The notes under the pieces were generated by a model. The model was not told the origin of the DNA. It did not search any database and saw only the letters and a program-made list of their open reading frames with translations. Shown piece after piece: positions 38,060 through 55,400 of a DNA stretch of 64,000 nucleotides; the first letter of the stretch is position 1, and every line of letters begins with the position of its first letter. This stretch comes from Azadirachta indica (lineage: Eukaryota > Streptophyta > Magnoliopsida > Sapindales > Meliaceae): contig CM040446.1 of assembly GCA_022749755.1 (NCBI GenBank), positions 7,800,715-7,864,714 on the forward strand. The letters run 5' to 3'. A program made the position numbers and the translations under genes.

Positions 38060-38742
38060 TTAAACTCTAAACATGATTGAAATAAGAATTTAATTCAAAT
38101 TTAAATTTAAATGATATGTTTATTTTTTATTTTAAAATATTTGAAAATAAGTATTAAATTATTTGTTTTGACAAAATAAAAAATCTGAAAATTGATATTT
38201 TGACATATATATTATTTTAAATAATATATTTATATATATAATAATTTTTGATTATATTAACACAATAATAGATAAAAAATTATAAATAATATTAGTATGT
38301 AAATTATTTATTTGTTTGATAATTGATTTTTTTTTGAAAAAATAATTTATAATCAATTGTATAAAGATAAATAAAAATAATAAGTCATATTGTCATATAG
38401 TTGTAATTATATAAATATACAAATTTATTGTAATAATTAAAGTATAAAATAAGTAGGATTGAGAAAACAAATAAAAAGAATTCATAATATAGAAGAGATA
38501 TGTTCAAAATAATTAAGTAGGATTTTAATTTTATTAATAAATAAATTAATAAAATAGGGATATTTTTGAAAAATAAAAATATTAAATTATTCAAACATTT
38601 GTTCATTCAGATTTAAATCAAAAATTTTAATTTTATTATATTCAGATGTTTTAACAAATATTCAGATATAAGTTAAAAATAAATGACTTTTAGACATGTA
38701 AATAATTATATTTAGATTTCAATCCGAAAAACAAATGACTCC
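38060..38742. mobile_element. Insertion present in copy A but not copy B (hAT-like MITE?)
   Basis: Copy B runs directly from AATCTTTATTTGTTTAAG to TCTGATTGGTGTTTG, while copy A has this extra A/T-rich sequence between the same flanks. The right end on the minus strand reads CTTAGGAGTCATTTGTTTTT, wording common in plant hAT-type MITEs (from memory). Terminal repeats are only weakly matched. Confidence 0.5.
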
Positions 38743-38925
38743 TAAGTCTAATTGGTGTTTGTAATATTCTATTATTTATTAAATTGTTAAATAGCTAGAT
38801 GTGATCCTGTGAAATATGTGATTCTTAACTACTAAAAAAATGTTTGTATTCTTATTTATTTTCTCCTTTTGATAATTTAATTAATTGAATATTAATTAAA
38901 TTTGATAATTACTACAAATAATTAA

Positions 38926-39548
38926 GGGAAAAGGACATCTAAGTCCGTAAGGTTTAACCTAATAGACTGATTAGTCTACTAATTAGTTTAAAAATATCCA
39001 CTAAAGTCTCAATATATTAAAAAATAACGATTATGTCCCCATCAAAAATAGTTTTTTTAACAACAATAATTATTGAATATTTAAATTTAATGAAATATAA
39101 TATATTTACAAAAATACATCAATAAAATAATATTATTTATATTATATATAAATATTAGGAATTAGTAAATTCCAAGGTTTAAGCTTCAAGCTTTTCCAAG
39201 CTTTCTAGGGGAAGTAGGAGTTTGGAAATTTTCTAAGCTTTTAAAATTTTAAGCTTTAAGCTTCAAGCCTCAAGAAACTTCCTTGTAATTTCCCCAATCA
39301 TTTTCCAAAATTGTATTTAAAATCTTCAACATTTGAAGATCAAAATTTGTAAGTTTTAATCTTTCAATTTTCAATAATATTCAATTTGTCAATATATTCA
39401 TTTGTTATTCAAATTTTATGTTTTAATTCAATATTTTATTATAAGCATTCAATCATACTAAATATCTAATATATCGACTAGACAACCCAGACTAGCTTAA
39501 TTAAGAAACTATCTTTGATAGAAATTGGCTAATTTGGGATACAATGTG
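38926..39548. mobile_element. Right-truncated copy of the MULE-type element
   Basis: It starts with GGGAAAAGGACATC directly after AATAATTAA (38917-38925), the same nine bases that flank the full copy at 40811. It shares the left arm and the core with that copy, then stops near CAACCCAGACTAGC..., without a right arm. The loss coincides with the duplication junction. Confidence 0.7.
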
Positions 39549-39879
39549 ACGTACTGATATTCAATTGCATTTGCATTTGAATTTATTTATATTGCATTCA
39601 TTTGGATAATTGTTAATTTCAAATTTTGAATCAATTTCTTTTGAATATTTGATCATGACTCTTTGAGAGAGTGAAGTCCTTGGAAATTTTACAGAAGACT
39701 TCATAATGATCCGCACTTAAATCACCTACTAAAAATGACACTTCAAAGTTATCCTCTTAATCAACAATGAATTCAAATTAGAAATAATTGCCTTGTTGGA
39801 CACACGAGCGTAGTTAAATTGTATTAGAAAAGGTTTAATTCATACCAAGTTTTATGAGAGAAAATTGTAGAAGTATGTA

Positions 39880-41450
39880 CTTGAAAATAAGAAGATTTGA
39901 AGAGTAATCTTCAACATTGGTAAAGATTCTTTCCATATTTAGAAAAAATATCTTTTGAATATTTTTTTCATTTTAGATTTCAAATCTTGTCAAAAGAGAG
40001 AAAAAAAAAAAAAGATTGAAAATTTGGAGAAAAAGTAAGGACTCTTTCTGTATTTCAAAGATATGTTTTAAAATTATTTAAAATGTATATTTTGGTTTTC
40101 AAATCCTTTTATAGAAATATTGTTGTTGCAATATACAACATTTTTGTTATAATCTATTGCGTGATCTTTTACTAAAATTATCTTTCCAAATGAATTTTTA
40201 TGACTAAAACTGACTTTTCAATTATCTATTTATTAGAATTTAAGTTAAATTATGTTTTTTTTTTTAATTTTTCTCCATATAAATCATACTTTTTTTATCG
40301 TAAAGTTTGGGCCTAGAACATGTTTTTGTGTTGTATATTTTTTGTGCATCTTGTGCCTTTGAAGCTTTATCTTTGAACCTAAGCTGCAAAATAATGTTAG
40401 AGTATGAATATTTCTAATAGCTTAGAAAACCTATTTGGTTTAAGGTTCTTGATTTTAAACTCACAAAATATATTTTTTAGGTGTGAATAAACCTTTATCA
40501 TTGTGATTTTTTGAGAGAGGATTGTTCTTCAACAAAAGAATGTTTGTGCTTTCAGAGAAATAGTTTGTTTCGAGAGAAATAGTTGCGTGGCTTTGAAGGG
40601 AGTTTAAAATGGGAATCTTTATTTGTTTAAGTCTGATTGGTGTTTGTAATATTTCATTATTTATTAAATTGTTAAATATTTATATGTAGTCCTATAAAGT
40701 AGTAATTTTAAACTATGTAAAAAAAATTTTTGTATTCTTTTTATTTTCTGCTTTCGATAATTTAATTAGTTGAATATTGATTAAATTTGATAATTGTTAC
40801 AAATAATTAAGGGACAAGAACGTCCAAGTCTGTAAAGTTTAGTCTAATATACTGATTAATCAGAATAGTTTTAAAAATACCTATTAACGTATTAATTTAC
40901 TAAAAACTAACAATTATGCCCTCTTCAATAATAATTTTTTAACAAAAATAATTATTAAATCTTTAAAATTGAATGAAATATAATATATTTACTAAAAATA
41001 TATTAATAAAATAAATCATAATATTATTTTCAAGTACATTAACAACATATATATATATATATATATATATTAGGAAATAGGTGGATTCCAAGCTTTAAGC
41101 TTCATACTTTTCCAAGCTTTCCAGGAAAGAAAGCAGGAGTTAGGAATTTTTCAAGCTTTTCAAATTCCAATCTTTAAACTTCAATAAATTTCCTTATAAT
41201 TTCTCTAAGCATTCCCCATAATTGTACTCAAAATCTTCATTCAAAATTTGTAAGTTTTAATCTTTCAATTTTTAATAATATTTAATTTTTCAATATATTC
41301 ACGCGTTATTCAAATTTTATGTTTTAATTTAATATTTTATTACAAGCATTCAATCATACTAAATATCTCGTCTATTGGCTGGACAACCCAGACTAGCTTA
41401 ACAAATTGTCTTTGACAGAAATGAACTAACTCGAAATACAAAGCCACCTA
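39880..41450. repeat. Segmental duplication, copy B
   Basis: This is the partner of copy A, head-to-tail and about 300 bases away. It lacks the 680-base insertion and contains the complete MULE-type element that continues to 41680. The copies differ by many substitutions, so the duplication is not recent. Confidence 0.85.
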
Positions 41451-41680
41451 TTGTCTTGAAAATAATATTTGTGAGTTATTTTATTAATTCATTTTTGATA
41501 AATATATTATATTTTTATTAAATTTTAAAGATTTAACGATTATTTTTATTAAATGACTATTATTGATGAGAATATAATCGTTAATTTTTAATAAATTAAG
41601 ATTTTAATGAATATTTTTAAAATTACTAGCATTAATCATACTATTAGGCTAAACCTTAAGAATTTGAATATCATTTTTCC
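40811..41680. mobile_element. Mutator-like non-autonomous element with perfect 9-bp target duplication
   Basis: The element is flanked by AATAATTAA on both sides (40802-40810 and 41681-41689), a 9-bp duplication typical of the Mutator superfamily. Terminal inverted repeats are about 190 bases: the left GGGACAAGAACGTCCAAG with GTTTAGTCTAATA matches the inverse of the right arm GGCTAAACCTTAAGAATTTG with TTTTTCC at the end. The 400-base core (about 41075-41450) is more complex than the arms, contains AAGCTTTAAGCTTCA and CAACCCAGACTAGC, and could be captured DNA. No transposase is encoded. Confidence 0.8.
41046..41071. repeat. TA dinucleotide repeat inside the MULE-type element
   Basis: An uninterrupted AT/TA run of about 26 bases lies between the left arm and the core of the element. 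The truncated copy has a shorter TATATA run at the matching place. Confidence 0.9.
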
Positions 41681-41699
41681 AATAATTAATTGTTTAAAA

Positions 41700-44600
41700 G
41701 TAGCCGTAGGAAAAGATGAGATTTTAATACATTATAACTAGGTTTAAGTTTAAAATAATAACCATATTAATGTACTTTTTAACAATTTGGGCAGGAGAAA
41801 TTCAACATTACCAAACTTTTAATTTAATACCATGCAACTAGTGAATAGTTGGTATCTAACGTGGGCAAGTAATTATGTAAACTCTTTAGTAAAAGTCTAA
41901 CTTGTAATGTTAATGACTTGGAAAAAACAAACTTGTATTTTAATAAAATATGGGCTGGGCCTAGGATGTGTAGTAGTTAGTATATAACATTGATTTTGGA
42001 TGTAATATGGACTCTTGTGATGCTAAGTTGCAACATGTAAGCCCATGGGCTATGGGTTTTACATTCCAACACCGAAATCTGAAAACCAGAAGTTGTAACA
42101 GCCCAATAACAAAAGCAAATGCATGTTGTAAGCCCAATATCTCTGTACTGTTAGGTATAACCAAGATAATTAACAATATTGTGTATGACAACCACTTAGT
42201 TAATGATTTAAATATAAATAGAAAATATAATTTATACATCCCATTCTCTATTCTGAAGAGTAAAAATTTTGGGTATATAATAATAAAATAATGGGATTTG
42301 TCTTAATGTTTAATTGGCTAAACTTATCTACTTATTTAGGTAATTAAATATATTTTTTAAAATTAATGACAATTTTTAAAAAATTTTTTTATTAAAATTA
42401 AAAGTCATTTTTTTTCACTTTTAGATGAATTTGAGATAAATATCATATTTTACATAAAAAACAAATATATCATTTTGATTTAAATATTTTTTTTATTGAA
42501 AATTCATATTAATTCAGAATTTAGTAAAAAAAAAAAAATGCTATCTTAATGAAAATTTTAACATTCTTTTCTTATTAAGTAAAATGTCTAATTTATTTAC
42601 TTTTTGGTTGAATCTAACAAATTTAAATAATTTTATTATATATCTTTTTATAAGTATTTATATTCAGATTTAGACAAAATAAAAGATAATAAACAAACCA
42701 TTCAAATTTAGGGCTACTTTTTTTTGAATTAAAGTTTGAACAAAACTATTCTTAATAATACCTCTAATTTATTAAATTATTTTCTAATAATTTAATTTTA
42801 AGTTTTATCTGACACCTTTTGATTTTTGGTCATCTCCCACTATTTTTACGTATTTGGAATAATATTTTGACCTAATTTATTTTTTATGTCATTTATAATT
42901 AATTTTCATATTTTAAATAGTTAATTTATAATTTTATTTTTGCTTACAATACAAAATAAAGAAAAAAAATTATATATATTTCATAAAAAATACATATTAG
43001 TATAATTTATCAAAAAATTATTCTATTTATAAAGTATTATATTAATATAATTAAACTTTTATGAAATAAGAGTATAAATATATGTAACACTTAATAAGAG
43101 TATGTAGATCAAAATATTAATTTTAAATTTTTTATTTTTGTAAAAATAAACAATATAACACTTATATTCAAATATTTTAGATCAATGAATAAATATATCA
43201 ATTAGATCAAATTTAAGTTACATACAAATTTCAACCATATTAAACGTGGAATATAAAAAATAAATCATACTTTATACTTTTAAATGTATTAAAAAATTTA
43301 GAATAATTCAAAATTCAGTAAAAAAACAAATAAATATTATCTTAATAGTAATTGGGATGGGATTCACCCAATAATACTAAATACCTTCTAGTTGAAGAAA
43401 CCTATTAACATTAGTGGACACAACACAAACATTTATTAACCAGTGCTTTATCCAAATTAAAAGATTAATTAAATTGGCAAGTGCATTTTTATACAATAAT
43501 AATAATAAAATAGTGTCATAATTTCTAATCAACTTGCGATGGATGGTGACAATTAATTATCTAGAAGGCCCTCATAAAGGTCATGATAATTTTTTTTTTT
43601 TATAAAAAAAATTAAATTTTTGTTCTTGGTTCAAATGATTTCGGATGGCCCCATTTTGAGTACAGGTATATCTAACACAGAGATAGAGATATGGACCATA
43701 ACTTTAATTATTACAACTTTAAAAATATAATATTATATATATATATTAAATTAATTAATTATTGATAATTGAATTGGTTGCATAATGAATTATGAGAAAT
43801 GATGGATACAACTGTAAAGGTCACAAAATTTAAAATAAATTTTGTAATTTTGCTGAAGCAGATAATTAATTAACTGCCCTACTTCTCAATTATTATTATC
43901 TGCCTTCGATTTTCTGCTCTTTTAGTTTTAAGGAAATCAATTAAATCCATTTTTATTACAAATTATATATGATTTGTTTAATTATTCATTAAGGCTAATT
44001 AATCCCACAATCAACTTAATTTTTAAAATATGAAATATATAATTTTTTGCTTTTATAGTTAAAATGTTGATAAAATAATTACATTCTATTGATATGATTT
44101 TTTTTATTAATTAAAAGAGTTTTAAAAGAATTTTTAGGTAACGTTTGTTTTCTTTTTATTGAATTCTAAATAGATTTAAATATCTAAATATGAATAGTTT
44201 TTTCTCCAAAATATAAATATAAGTATTACAAAAATTATATAGTAAAAATATAAATATAGATGTATTAATGTTTTTCTTAAAATACAAGTATTATAAAAAT
44301 TATATAATAAAATTATTTAGATCTGTCCCAAAAAAATAAATACATTTGATTTTAATAAAAATTATATCTTAAAATAATTATTAAGTTAAAAAAAATTAAT
44401 TATCTAAAATAATATATTCAGCCAATTAAACATGAACACAAAAAAAAAAAAAAATAAATAGTCTTAGTATTGTTTAGTTATTAGATGAGAAAGTTTTGAA
44501 AGTATAAAAAAAGAAAAAAAAATATTTTATTTTTATTAAAAGAAACCCAATTTTAAAGCTAAATTGTTTGAAAATGCTTATTTTATTCTAAAAATTTTAT

Positions 44601-44940
44601 TTTATTTTTGTCTATTAAGATAATTAGACAACTTTTATTAAAAAATGTGCACTATTGGAGAAAAAATGAAAAAAAAAATTGTTAATTTAATTTTAAAAAA
44701 TCCACTTAAAAAGCTAAATTAACCAACCTCATCCTTATTGCCTAAGTTTAAAACCACTGCTTTTTGCATATTGGCTCTCATTCTTCTTACAAGACAAACA
44801 ATTGACATGCTTGCCTTTGTATGTCAGAAAAAGAGAGTATATAATATAGTACATAATTAATATTTATCCATTCTATAATCCAAGCTTAATTCAATCTCTA
44901 AAGCATAACCCCAAATAAATAAAAGAAAAAAAATGAAGAT
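41700..44940. other. AT-rich intergenic DNA with one less A/T-rich patch, no gene
   Basis: Most is A/T-rich with T- and A-runs. The patch 41950-42150 contains AAGCCCATGGGCTATGGG and GTTGTAACAGCCCAATAAC and is open on both strands for 90 codons, but neither translation is recognisable; it could be a scrap of an LTR. Several places (42590-42720, 44140-44430) have MITE-like wording without clear borders. Confidence 0.5.
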
Positions 44941-44951
44941 TACAAGTAAAA

Positions 44952-45140
44952 TCACCCCTCCCAATTGGATATTGTAAATGAATTAACTATTACTTCATTG
45001 ATTTCTTTTTTGACAGGATTCCCCGTCGCGGTCGGGAAAACACGTACTTGCATGACACGCTTATCAAAAATTTTACGTATGGGATACTCTGCATGGAAAT
45101 AATTAAAATCGAGAAGAAAACTATCAGTGATTGGTTGCAT
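44952..45140 (-). other. Unassigned 62-codon open frame in a GC-richer patch
   Basis: The frame MQPITDSFLLDFNYFHAEYP continues to ...NSFTISNWEG and stops. The middle (45020-45070) is clearly richer in G/C than its surroundings (CCCCGTCGCGGTCGGG on the plus strand). A TATA-like CTTATAAAAAG lies about 90 bases upstream on the minus strand. I do not recognise the protein. It lies about 830 bases beyond the CKX stop codon. It may be a gene scrap, a tiny gene or chance. Confidence 0.2.
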
Positions 45141-45975
45141 TAATTGCTTTGGTCCATCTTACAAAAAATCATGATCTTATAATTGCCTTCTGAAGCTGCT
45201 CTTTCGGGTACCCCACAGATTTCTCTACTTTTTATAAGAGAAAAAGAAAAGAGCAAAGGAGGATCAGTGAACAAAAACCAAGTAGATTTGATTTTTTCTG
45301 TATGAACCCAAATAACGAGGTTAATTAATTATATGTACGCAAACAAGAATTAAAGCAAAAAATAAGACCCACAAACAAAAAAAAGTGAAAGCTTTTTTCC
45401 AGTTTTAATGTTGATTATGAAAAGAAAGAATCTGATACCAGCTAATTGACATCAACTTCTATCAGTCTCTCTTGTCTTAACCCTACTGGCTAGCTTTTCT
45501 TGCTGCTAGCTAGCTAGCTCAAGCTGATGACAACCCTTTTTCTTTTATCGTTTTGTGTTGTTGGTCTTAAAGATTTGACTGACTGAATCAATTGCAAGTT
45601 GGGAGTCAAATAAATCTAGAACTGACACATCAGTCGCCCATTATGTTTTTTATGTAAGATTTTATCTTAGCTGCTAGATAAGACATACATCAAATTGAAC
45701 GGTTCTAAATTGATATGTATACATTGGGCAACAGTTGCCTGATAGAGACTTCCATCATTGTTATTTCTAAAGTAATCATTGATCATTTCTGCTAATCTTT
45801 TCAACATAGTTATCATTGATCATGTAGAAAAGGATATGTAGATAGATCAAAATTCTTTTATGCTTTACACTAATTGCTCCATTTAACACAAACAAAATTA
45901 CACTTGATTCATTGATTCATTAATTTAATTCTTCCTACATTATTACAGCTAGGGTTGGGTCGAACCATTCATGGA
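45141..45975. other. 3' flank of the CKX7-like gene
   Basis: It should contain the 3' untranslated region of the minus-strand CKX gene on its right. A GCTAGCTAGCTAGCT run lies near 45505-45518. No other gene is seen. Confidence 0.55.
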
Positions 45976-50741
<4,766 letters not shown>

Positions 50742-50843
50742 GCAGATCTAGAAATCATCCCAAAATCCAGAAATGACAAAAACTCAGTGTGCTTGCCCTG
50801 CGAATTCGGAGCTGCCGCTGCTGCTGCTCCTTCTTGCTTCCGC

Positions 50844-50857
50844 TTATTATATATAAT
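50844..50857 (-). promoter_or_regulatory. Likely TATA box for CKX7-like gene
   Basis: The minus strand reads GATTATATATAATAA. The transcript start would fall near 50815, giving a first leader exon of about 70-75 bases that ends at the putative donor 50742. A GC-rich GCAGCAGCAGCGGCAG stretch follows on the minus strand. Confidence 0.4.
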
Positions 50858-50869
50858 CACCCTCTCATC

Positions 50870-53332
50870 TCATTGTTGATTGACCAAAATGCCCTCAAAT
50901 TTAACGGTCAACTAACAGTCAACCATACGGAGTAATCTGTCGTTTCCTTTGTTTTATTATTGTATCGAGTAGAGAAGGAAAGCTATAGCAGGTGGGTCCG
51001 CACTTTTGTATTTTGGGACAAAAGAGTTCTGCCTTGCACGCACCCCTTCACGTGACAAGCAGACCCCGAAATAGTTGACCTTGACAACATTTTTCAATTT
51101 TTTTTTTTAATTTCAATTTATAATATTATTAATTAATTTTTTTTTAAAATAATTATACAAAGAATTTGGAATTTCCAGCCGGCGGAATTAACATAAAACC
51201 ATTCTTAAAATAAGTAATTAAATTGTGTAATTCTAAGTTTACTTTTGCTTAAGTTAGGTTTCAATTTTATATAATATAGTATGATATACATTATTTTATA
51301 TAGTCTATAGTCTCATCGGTGGTTGAGATGTTGGAATTCTGTATTAAATTTGGAGAAAATGTGCCTGCAATGTATCAATAATATAATTTGTACTTGTATG
51401 TAACAATTTATTTACTTAATAATTATTATTTTTAATTTGGACTTGTGTAAAAGTCAACATTTATAATAATAAGTTTTAGTCAACCCATTTTAAATGATGT
51501 CCAAAATCCCTTGGAGCACCTGAACAACACATAGAGTAGAGTATTATTACAAGACTGAGCAAAATTAAATTCCAAATAAATAAATAATAAATGCAAGATT
51601 CATCGAATTGAGCCCATAATTTTAGTATAAGGTTTTTTTTTTCCTTCTATGTATTTGTTTGGTCAATTAATTTTTAATTTTTCATGAATTATTTTGATAT
51701 GATAAATTAAATTAAAATAAATTAATTAAAATTATGGGGAATAGAGAGTGGGGTATGCAAATGTGGCCTTATGGACTTATTAACTCTAAAATGTCCTCAA
51801 AGGACTATATAATAAAATATTTTTGATCTTAATTTTTCAAAGTCAATTGAGTTTGTTATAATTATAACTATAATTATATATTGATATAATGGAAGATAAT
51901 ATAATATAGTATAATAATCGTTTTCATTTTTAAATTTTGTTTAATTAATTAAATTTCATAAGAATTTGCATAATTAAACTTCTAATTTATTATGATAACA
52001 ATTTGAGTCTTAAAAGTTTAAAATATGTTTCTCTTTTTTTTTTTTTTTTTTTATTTTTATTAAAATTATTGAAATGTCATTTAATTTAGTTGCTGTCTTC
52101 AAAGATGTTATTGACTTTTTAAAGAAATATTAAATTATTTTAAAAAATTTTAATTAATCTTTCGTGATTTCTCATTGGTTATCGATATGCCGACTCATCA
52201 AACTTTTGTATCTATTCAAGCTCTCGTGTTGTGTCCACTCATTTCTTATTTTTTCTTTCTGGAACTGATGTTGTGTCATACATGCTCGACTTATTTTACA
52301 CCTCTACTCTGCTAACTCTTCCAATAACAGTCCAAATTCAACCATAATTAATTATTTAAAATTTATTAGATTATAAATTATATTTTCATTGACAAAAAAA
52401 TTGACGATTTAAAAGAATAGTTAATTTTATTTTTATTAATTATCTGTTTGTTGGTCAACAATAGTTAATAGTAAGAACTAGCTAGAAATGATATGTTCAA
52501 ACTTATACATACCAACCAAGTTGTTTTCTAACATTTATTTTGGACATCATTTTCACTAAACATTAAACCATTTTTATAATACATCATCAAAGGACTTTCG
52601 TTCATTACCCTCTAATTTAATTTACCACTTCATTTAGTTAAAATTAAATAATAGAATAAAACAATCATGGCATATCCTTTAACAATATTATATAGAGATT
52701 ATGTAAATTAATTGTTCATAATTAAAAATTAAAGAAGATTAGTATTATGTCACATTAATTTGGAAGTAATTAAGCAAATTGTGTATTAAAAGGCAGAAAA
52801 GGATACGAGAATCCGAGGCATACATATATATATATATATATATACATGGATTACACCTTAAAGGCACAAAATAAATAAACAAATATATTCATAAATTTGA
52901 AAGATGTGGATAGCTTTCGAAACTATATGGAAAGAAATGAAATTTAAATTAAAAAGAAAAATTGACAATTAATTTATATCTGAACTAGGAAAGAGAATTG
53001 TTGTTTACAGCTTAAACATCAGTTTATGTTAATAATTAATTAAAGGAAAGAGTAATCTACTTGTCATTTGTCTCTTTATAGGTTGTCTTTTCCTTTCTCC
53101 TAATTTTTTTTAAGGTAAAGTTGTAGCTTACCTTATTTGAATTCTTATTTGTTTTAATTTTATATTAAAGGGTATTTGATAAGGCTAATTAAATAAGATT
53201 AATTATTTTTTTTAAAGTATTAATTTAAACACGGTTTCGATAAAGTTAAAATAAAGTTAAAATTTTTTTAGTAATTTTAAGTTTTAATAAAAATTATTTT
53301 TTTTATTAATATTTTATACTTAGTGTTTTTAT
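50870..53332. other. CKX upstream region and AT-rich DNA, no gene
   Basis: The left 250 bases contain promoter-like text with GGTCAACTAACAGTCAACC (two TGAC/GTCA W-box-like cores) near 50903-50920. The remainder is A/T-rich, with a T-run near 52030 and a TA repeat near 52825-52845. No coding frame is recognisable. Confidence 0.55.
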
Positions 53333-53342
53333 TTTATAATAA

Positions 53343-54312
53343 CGGGTTTTAACACATACCTCCCCTAAGGTTTAGCTTTTTAACACTCAAAGAGAAGGTT
53401 TGACTTAATGCACACATACCTCCCCTACAGACTTTCACTTCCATCCATAATTATAGAAAAGACACATTTATCCTTCATTAGCCATTTTTGAAATAAAAAT
53501 AAAAATTTAAGCTTGAGATATTTTTTAATTAAAATAATATATTATTGAAAAAAAAAGAAAAGGGAATATAAAAAAAACTATAAGTTCAGCAAAAATTAAA
53601 GTTTAGAAAGAAATTATAGGTAAATGACAATTAAAATTGATCATTTCATATAGAGTACAAAACAATGTGAAAAATTATGGTGAAATTCCAATAAAGAGTG
53701 AAATTACAGTACAAGTGAGGCTTTTCTATCTCTCCGAATAAACATAAAGAACTTTAGTTTTGGATAGTGTATAAATATATTATTTCATTTTAATAAGAAT
53801 TATCTATAGTTAGATAATTTCATCAGCTCGAAAAAAAAAAGGACAATTAAATGATAAATGAAAAATTGGATAAATAATGGAGATGGTCCTCTGGCTTTAA
53901 TAACCCGAATCTCAAATATTTTATTTTACGATTAAAAGGAATAAAGATATACTTGATATAACTTTATAACTAAAGTTTTTTAAAATAAAATTTTTACAAA
54001 TAAAATTTTTATAGGTGGAGTGAAAGTAAATGGAGTAAAATTTTTTATAGGTATGTGTTAAAACCTTCTATTTCTAAACTTTAATTTTTGTTGAACCTAT
54101 AGTTCATTTTGTATTCCTTTTTCTTCATTTTTTAATAATATATTATTTAATTAAAAAAATATCTCTAGTTTAAATTTTTGTTTTTATTTCGAAAATAATA
54201 AATAAAGGATAAATGTATTTTTTTTATAATTATGGATAGAAGTAGAAGTTTTTAGGGGAGGTATGTGTGTATTAAAAAGTTAAATTTCAGGAAAGATATA
54301 TGTTAAAACCCC
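53343..54312. mobile_element. Mutator-like long-TIR element with perfect 10-bp target duplication
   Basis: TTTATAATAA flanks both ends (53333-53342 and 54313-54322). The left end CGGGTTTTAACACATACC matches the inverse of the right end, which reads GGGGTTTTAACATATATC on the minus strand. The inverted arms run for about 300 bases and share CATACCTCCCCTA and TCCATCCATAATTAT-like blocks. The left arm contains the CATACCTCCCCTA word twice. Another partial copy of the terminus, AGGTATGTGTTAAAACC, lies inside at about 54049. It has no coding capacity. Confidence 0.85.
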
Positions 54313-54584
54313 TTTATAATAATTACGATTTTTAAAGGAAAACTTAAGTATTAATACTAAAATTTAGAGGGCATTGCTCATGCAAGAAAATCTTGTCATT
54401 TGCTGTTATTAAATTTGACTTTAATGGAGATGGGACCATTGAGTAGATGGGGAGAGGAGAGTTTTCTGTACATTAAAATCAATTATTAATAAAATTATTC
54501 CATTATAATTATTTTAACTTTATGAGCACCTTTTTATTCACCAGCTCAAAACCACTTCTGGCACAAGTTTTATGCAACAACACG

Positions 54585-55400
54585 TAGGATATATTTAACA
54601 TAATTTTTTAGATAGAGTTTTATAAAGTAAACTTTTTATCAGTAAAATTTTTATAAATATAATTTTTAATAAAAATTTATTAATTTATTTAATTATTATT
54701 ATAAATAAATTTTTTAAAAAATTAAGTAATTAATTTAATAGACAAGTTTTTAATATTCTATTTTAAAAAAATAATGAAAAATTTTTAAAACAAATAAAAG
54801 TATTTTAAATAAATTGATCTTTTAAAAGAAGTTCAAAAAGCTTAGCATTAAAAGTTTAAATTTTATATTTTTTTTAATTAAAAAAATATTTTTTTTAAAT
54901 TATCAAAAATATTTCTCTAGCGTCAATTAAACAACATTTATAAATTTAAAAAAAGTTTTTAAGATTGACAAAAATTCTTTTTGATGAATAAAAAAGTTAA
55001 ACAAAATAGACACTTAGTACCATTTGATTTAGCCTTTTTATCAGTCAAAAGAATTATTTTTAATTTTCTTTAGTGTTATTTGATTGGCACCAAAAATGGA
55101 GTTCGTAAATTAAAAAATTATTTTTTTCTATTATAGAAAAAGTCTAAAATTTTATATTTTTAATAAGAGTTTTTTGAACTTTTTAAAAAGTTAAATGATC
55201 TAAAATACCTTTATTTTTTAAAGATTTCAAATTAATATAATTTTAAAAATTTATCTATTAAATAATTACACAACTTTTTTTAAAAATTATTTATAAAAAT
55301 TAGACAATTAAAAGCTCTACCTAATTATAAGTTCTACTTATAAAATATTTATTGTAATAAACATTGCTTAAAAAGTTATATTAAATATATTCTTATTAAG
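54585..55400. mobile_element. Inverted-repeat element, about 0.8 kb
   Basis: The left arm (AGGATATATTTAACATAATT, then TTATAAAGTAAACTTTTTAT) corresponds to the inverse of the right arm (ATTGTAATAAACATTGCTTA, then AAAGTTATATTAAATATATT). The arms are diverged and the core is A/T-rich. No target duplication was resolved and no protein is encoded. Confidence 0.5.

Larger units (their letters stand above)
37230..39548. repeat. Segmental duplication, copy A
   Basis: Blocks in copy A recur in the same order and orientation in copy B (39880-41450). Examples are GAAGATTTGAAGAGT, CTCTTTCTGTATTTCAAAGA, GGTTTTCAAATCCTTTTATA, TTGGTGTTTGTAATATT and CAACCCAGACTAGCTTAA. Copy A carries about 680 extra bases (38060-38742) and a MULE-type element truncated on its right. 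No coding gene is evident. Confidence 0.85.

Noticed and set aside
42007..42291. Overlapping 90-codon frames on both strands
   Set aside because: No recognisable protein on either strand; overlap of open frames on both strands suggests composition, perhaps an LTR scrap.
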